NCBI GenBank assembly: GCA_023404095.1
Contig: JAEYDD010000038.1
Span: 179,179-243,178, forward strand
From: Pseudomonadota bacterium
Lineage (GTDB): Bacteria; Pseudomonadota; Alphaproteobacteria; Rhizobiales; Rhizobiaceae
Direction of reading: 5' to 3'
Length of the DNA stretch: 64,000 nucleotides
A program made the position numbers and the translations under genes. The notes below the pieces were generated by a model, which was not told where the DNA came from, ran no database searches, and was given only the letters and a program-made list of their open reading frames with translations. This document shows positions 62,035 to 64,000 of this stretch, piece by piece (position 1 is the first letter of the stretch; every line of letters begins with the position of its first letter).

Positions 62035-62644
62035 CCTCAAGGGTCCGTCGACGACCTGGTCAAGGCGATGGGCATGAGCGGCATCGCCAAGATCCAGGTC
62101 TCGAGGCTGTGCGCGGAGATCGACGACAAGTTGAAGGCGTTCCTCAGCCGCCCATTTGAAGGCGATTGGCCCTATCTGTGGATCGACCCCACCTATCTGA
62201 AGGTTCGTCGCGGTGGCCGCATCGTCTCGGTTGCCGTCAATACCGGCGGACGGCGCGAGGTCTTTGGAATGGGGATTGGCACGTCCGAGGCCGAGCCGGT
62301 CTGGACGGATTTTCTGCGCAAACTGACGCGACGGGGTCTCACAGGCGTCAAGCTCGTCGTCTCCGATGCCCATGAAAGGATCAAGGCCGCTGTCTCCAAG
62401 GTACTATCGGCCACCTGGCAGAGGTGCAGGGTTCACTTCATGCGCAATGCTCTGGCGCATGCCGGCAAGAGCGGCCCACGCATGGTCTCCAGGGCTGAAG
62501 CTCGCCTAAATCATGGGCACCGCTGAAGAAGACGTACTCACCTATATGACCTTCCCCAGGCAGCACTGGACCGAGCTTCATTCGACAAATCCGATCGAAC
62601 GGATCAAGCGGCACATCGAGGTCGTCGGCATCTTCCCCAAATGA
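62035..62644 (+). pseudogene. IS256-family transposase remnant
   Basis: The main frame reads QGSVDDLVKAMGMSGIAKIQ, WPYLWIDPTYLKVRRGGRI, LVVSDAHERIKAAV and RCRVHFMRNALAHAGKSG, blocks of the IS256 DDE transposase with both catalytic Asp. It then runs to a stop near 62526. A second frame resumes at about 62510 with EEDVLTYMTFPRQHW and STNPIERIKRHIEVVGIFP, the block with the catalytic Glu, and ends at TGA. A stretch of about 30 codons before that, a 6-codon piece in the middle and the N-terminal third are missing. It is inactive. No clear terminal repeats were found. Confidence 0.8.
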
Positions 62645-62699
62645 CGCCAACAGCAGGCATCTTTTAACGTTCCAGAGTGCTCGCGCCCTGCGACCACCA

Positions 62700-62927
62700 T
62701 CAGCGATTCGGGCGGTCGTCCGGTTCGAACATGAAGCTCGTGCAGAGGAACCCGACCGCAAACGGGAGTCCAAAGCCATAGACTTGTAGTGTAAGCCCCA
62801 AATAATTGATGCCGTGCGTGTGACCGAGACGCTGCGGATGTACGTAGACTAGGATCGCCAAGGCTGCACAGCCTATTGCAAATCCAACGGCCATCCGAGC
62901 AACGACCTTAAGTACGAGCGAGTCCAT
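62700..62927 (-). CDS. Small two-helix membrane protein, unknown
   Basis: The protein has 75 residues from the ATG at 62927 behind GGGAGGAA. Two hydrophobic stretches are visible, MAVGFAIGCAALAILVYV and LGLTLQVYGFGLPFAVGFLC, separated by a short polar loop with His residues (HPQRLGHTHG). The C-terminus is acidic (FEPDDRPNR). I do not recognise the family. A possible EcfG-type promoter (62951-62976) and the adjacent ferritin-like DUF892 gene point to general stress expression. Confidence 0.55.
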   Translation of the reverse strand: MDSLVLKVVARMAVGFAIGCAALAILVYVHPQRLGHTHGINYLGLTLQVYGFGLPFAVGFLCTSFMFEPDDRPNR

Positions 62928-62950
62928 GGGACGTTCCTCCCTGCACCGCC

Positions 62951-62976
62951 AAACTGCACAGGATGACAAATGTTCC
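62951..62976 (-). promoter_or_regulatory. Candidate EcfG-type (general stress) promoter
   Basis: On the minus strand GGAAC (62976-62972) is followed after 17 bases by GTTT (62954-62951). This is close to the alphaproteobacterial general-stress consensus GGAAC-N16/17-CGTT, with A in place of C before GTT. It lies 24 bases before the small membrane protein start. Confidence 0.4.
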
Positions 62977-63065
62977 TTCGGCTATAGGGTCGGCCAATCT
63001 GATTCAGAAGGAACAAAGTGGAGCGCGAGAGGCTCAAACCCTTCCGGCTGAAGGAGATGTTGACC

Positions 63066-63575
63066 ATGGCAACCAGTGCGCGCGACAATCTTATCGCATG
63101 GCTTCGTGATGCCCACGCAATGGAAGAACAAGCAGAAACGATGCTCACCGCGCAGTTTGAGCGCCTCGAGCATTATCCCAAATTGAAGGCGCGTGTCGGC
63201 GAGCACATTCAGGAGACGAAACAACAGGCATCATTGCTCAAGGGATGCCTCGATCGTTTGGGCGAAGGTCATTCCGTGCTCAAGGACGCGGCGGGGAAAC
63301 TCACAGCAATGGCCCAGGGTATGGGTGGTGTCTTTGCCAGTGATGAGGTCGTGAAGGGTTCCCTCGCCAGCTATACCTTCGAGCATATGGAAATTGCTAG
63401 CTACCGGATTCTAATCGCAACTGCTGAATACGTGGGGGATCAAGAGACCGTAGCGGTGTGCCGGCGCATCCTCGAGGAGGAACTGGCGATGGCGAAGTGG
63501 CTGGAAGAGAACATTGGTGCGGTTACGCTCCAATTCCTCACACGCGACGAAAGCGACGTTACAGCAAAACGCTAG
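63066..63575 (+). CDS. DUF892 / YciF-like ferritin-type protein
   Basis: This 169-residue four-helix protein starts at the ATG at 63066 (GAAGGAG nine bases upstream). Acidic and His ligands of a ferritin-like di-metal site appear in AHAMEEQAETMLTAQ, HIQETKQQASLLKGCL, YTFEHMEIASYRIL and ILEEELAMAKWLEEN. DUF892 proteins are stress-induced in many Rhizobiales and may protect against oxidative or envelope stress. It diverges from the small membrane protein gene, with which it may share control. Confidence 0.85.
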   Translation: MATSARDNLIAWLRDAHAMEEQAETMLTAQFERLEHYPKLKARVGEHIQETKQQASLLKGCLDRLGEGHSVLKDAAGKLTAMAQGMGGVFASDEVVKGSLASYTFEHMEIASYRILIATAEYVGDQETVAVCRRILEEELAMAKWLEENIGAVTLQFLTRDESDVTAKR

Positions 63576-63600
63576 ACCTCGGCCATATACGAGTTTCAGC

Positions 63601-63633
63601 CCGTCGCCTTATCGCGGCGGGTTTCGCCCGCCT
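63601..63633 (+). terminator. Overlapping hairpins downstream of the DUF892 gene
   Basis: CCCGTCGC can pair with GCGGCGGG (one G-U pair), or GGCGGG (63617-63622) with CCCGCC (63628-63633) across TTTCG. Either stem lies 25-60 bases after the stop. No U-run follows. The remaining sequence to 63871 shows nothing I recognise. Confidence 0.35.
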
Positions 63634-63871
63634 GATTGAACCGGATTGGCATGCACGATTCGCCAGCGGCCAAGCCGGGAGGGTAGCCCGGCAAGCAGCT
63701 AGAGCCCCGAAGAGTGAACCAGGAAGGCCCGAGTGCCTGGTAGAAGGGGTATGCTGCCCGGTAACGCGAAGCGGCACAGGTTCGGAATCGCTTTCTCCCG
63801 CGCCGTTCTCAACGCGATTGGTGCGACCAGGAACAAACGTTTATACTCACGCCTTTATGGTCTAGCGACTA

Positions 63872-64000
63872 TGAAGGTGATCGACATGCCACAGACACAC
63901 GCAGCGGAGTTGGCAGCGGAGTATGCCCGTCTAGGCGGCCACCGAAAATCAAAGATCGACGACAACCACGTCACCACTCGGCTATGGGAGCATGAAACTC
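63872..64000 (+). CDS. Start of an unidentified gene, cut by the window end
   Basis: An ATG at 63872 opens 43 codons that run off the window (MKVIDMPQTHAAELAAEY, then GGHRKSKIDDNHVTTRLWEH). A second ATG at 63887 (MPQTHAAELA) is an alternative start. No stop is met. The region is hydrophilic and I do not recognise the family. The coding assignment rests only on an open frame at the edge. Confidence 0.4.

Noticed and set aside
63576..63871. Search for a tRNA or small RNA in the gap after the DUF892 gene
   Set aside because: Only overlapping GC hairpins were found; no cloverleaf or T-loop sequence is present.

Overview
The window looks like accessory or chromid DNA of a Rhizobiaceae-type alphaproteobacterium (Rhizobium, Agrobacterium, Shinella or Ensifer range; inference). 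The base composition is GC-rich, solute-binding-protein importers are abundant, and it has FCD-type GntR, LysR and GlxA-type AraC regulators, an HWE histidine kinase, a LOV histidine kinase and a BepDE-like RND pump. No rRNA, tRNA, CRISPR array or replication origin was seen. The two clear mobile-element traces, one IS3-type and one IS256-type, are both decayed.

Layout. (1) 2-5091: a plus-strand sugar operon with a split transketolase, an SDR dehydrogenase, a sugar isomerase and a DhaKL-type ketose kinase. It resembles the D-apiose/apulose or tetrulose pathways. A DUF4143 ATPase remnant follows. (2) 5754-11672: a GlxA-type regulator diverging from a polyamine-type ABC importer and a proline-racemase-family enzyme whose second catalytic cysteine is glycine. 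(3) 11948-19225: small regulator/redox units, namely Rrf2 with a methyltransferase, LysR with an SDR, an AhpD-like protein, a cupin, an NmrA-like protein, a second Rrf2, and a SnoaL-like protein with Ada. An IS3 remnant follows. (4) 19754-23311: a signalling group with a three-PAS HWE kinase, a LOV kinase with a degenerate ATP-binding domain, and a stand-alone receiver. (5) 23526-35826: a sugar-acid regulon with a dipeptide-type ABC importer, an EamA transporter, a DapA-family enzyme, two GntR regulators, an IlvD/Edd dehydratase, an RraA-like aldolase and a 2-hydroxyacid dehydrogenase. Related palindromes sit at three of its promoters. (6) 36196-42242: a SAF-domain oxidoreductase, ABM protein, 3-hydroxyisobutyrate-dehydrogenase-family enzyme, TRAP transporter and gluconokinase behind a structured leader, with a convergent LysR gene. 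(7) 43683-55033: a nine-gene minus-strand operon with a polyamine-type ABC importer, PuuE-like deacetylase, amidase, two racemase-like proteins and a hydantoinase. It diverges from a deaminase-type amidohydrolase and is followed by a GntR gene. (8) 55448-61875: an RND pump, its adaptor, an alpha/beta-hydrolase-like protein without its nucleophile, and a divergent LysR gene. (9) 62035-64000: an IS256 remnant, a small membrane protein, a ferritin-like DUF892 protein and a partial gene.

Common logic: most blocks pair one importer with a short catabolic set and a local regulator. Four separate uptake systems (two polyamine-type ABC, one dipeptide-type ABC, one TRAP) suggest a scavenger of plant- or soil-derived sugars, sugar acids and cyclic nitrogen compounds. 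The least explained items are the racemase-like pair lacking both catalytic cysteines, the hydrolase-like pseudoenzyme beside the RND pump, the hairpin enclosing the ribosome binding site of the DapA-family gene, and the alternative-pairing leader before the TRAP operon. All functional names come from motifs read by eye; no database search was run.
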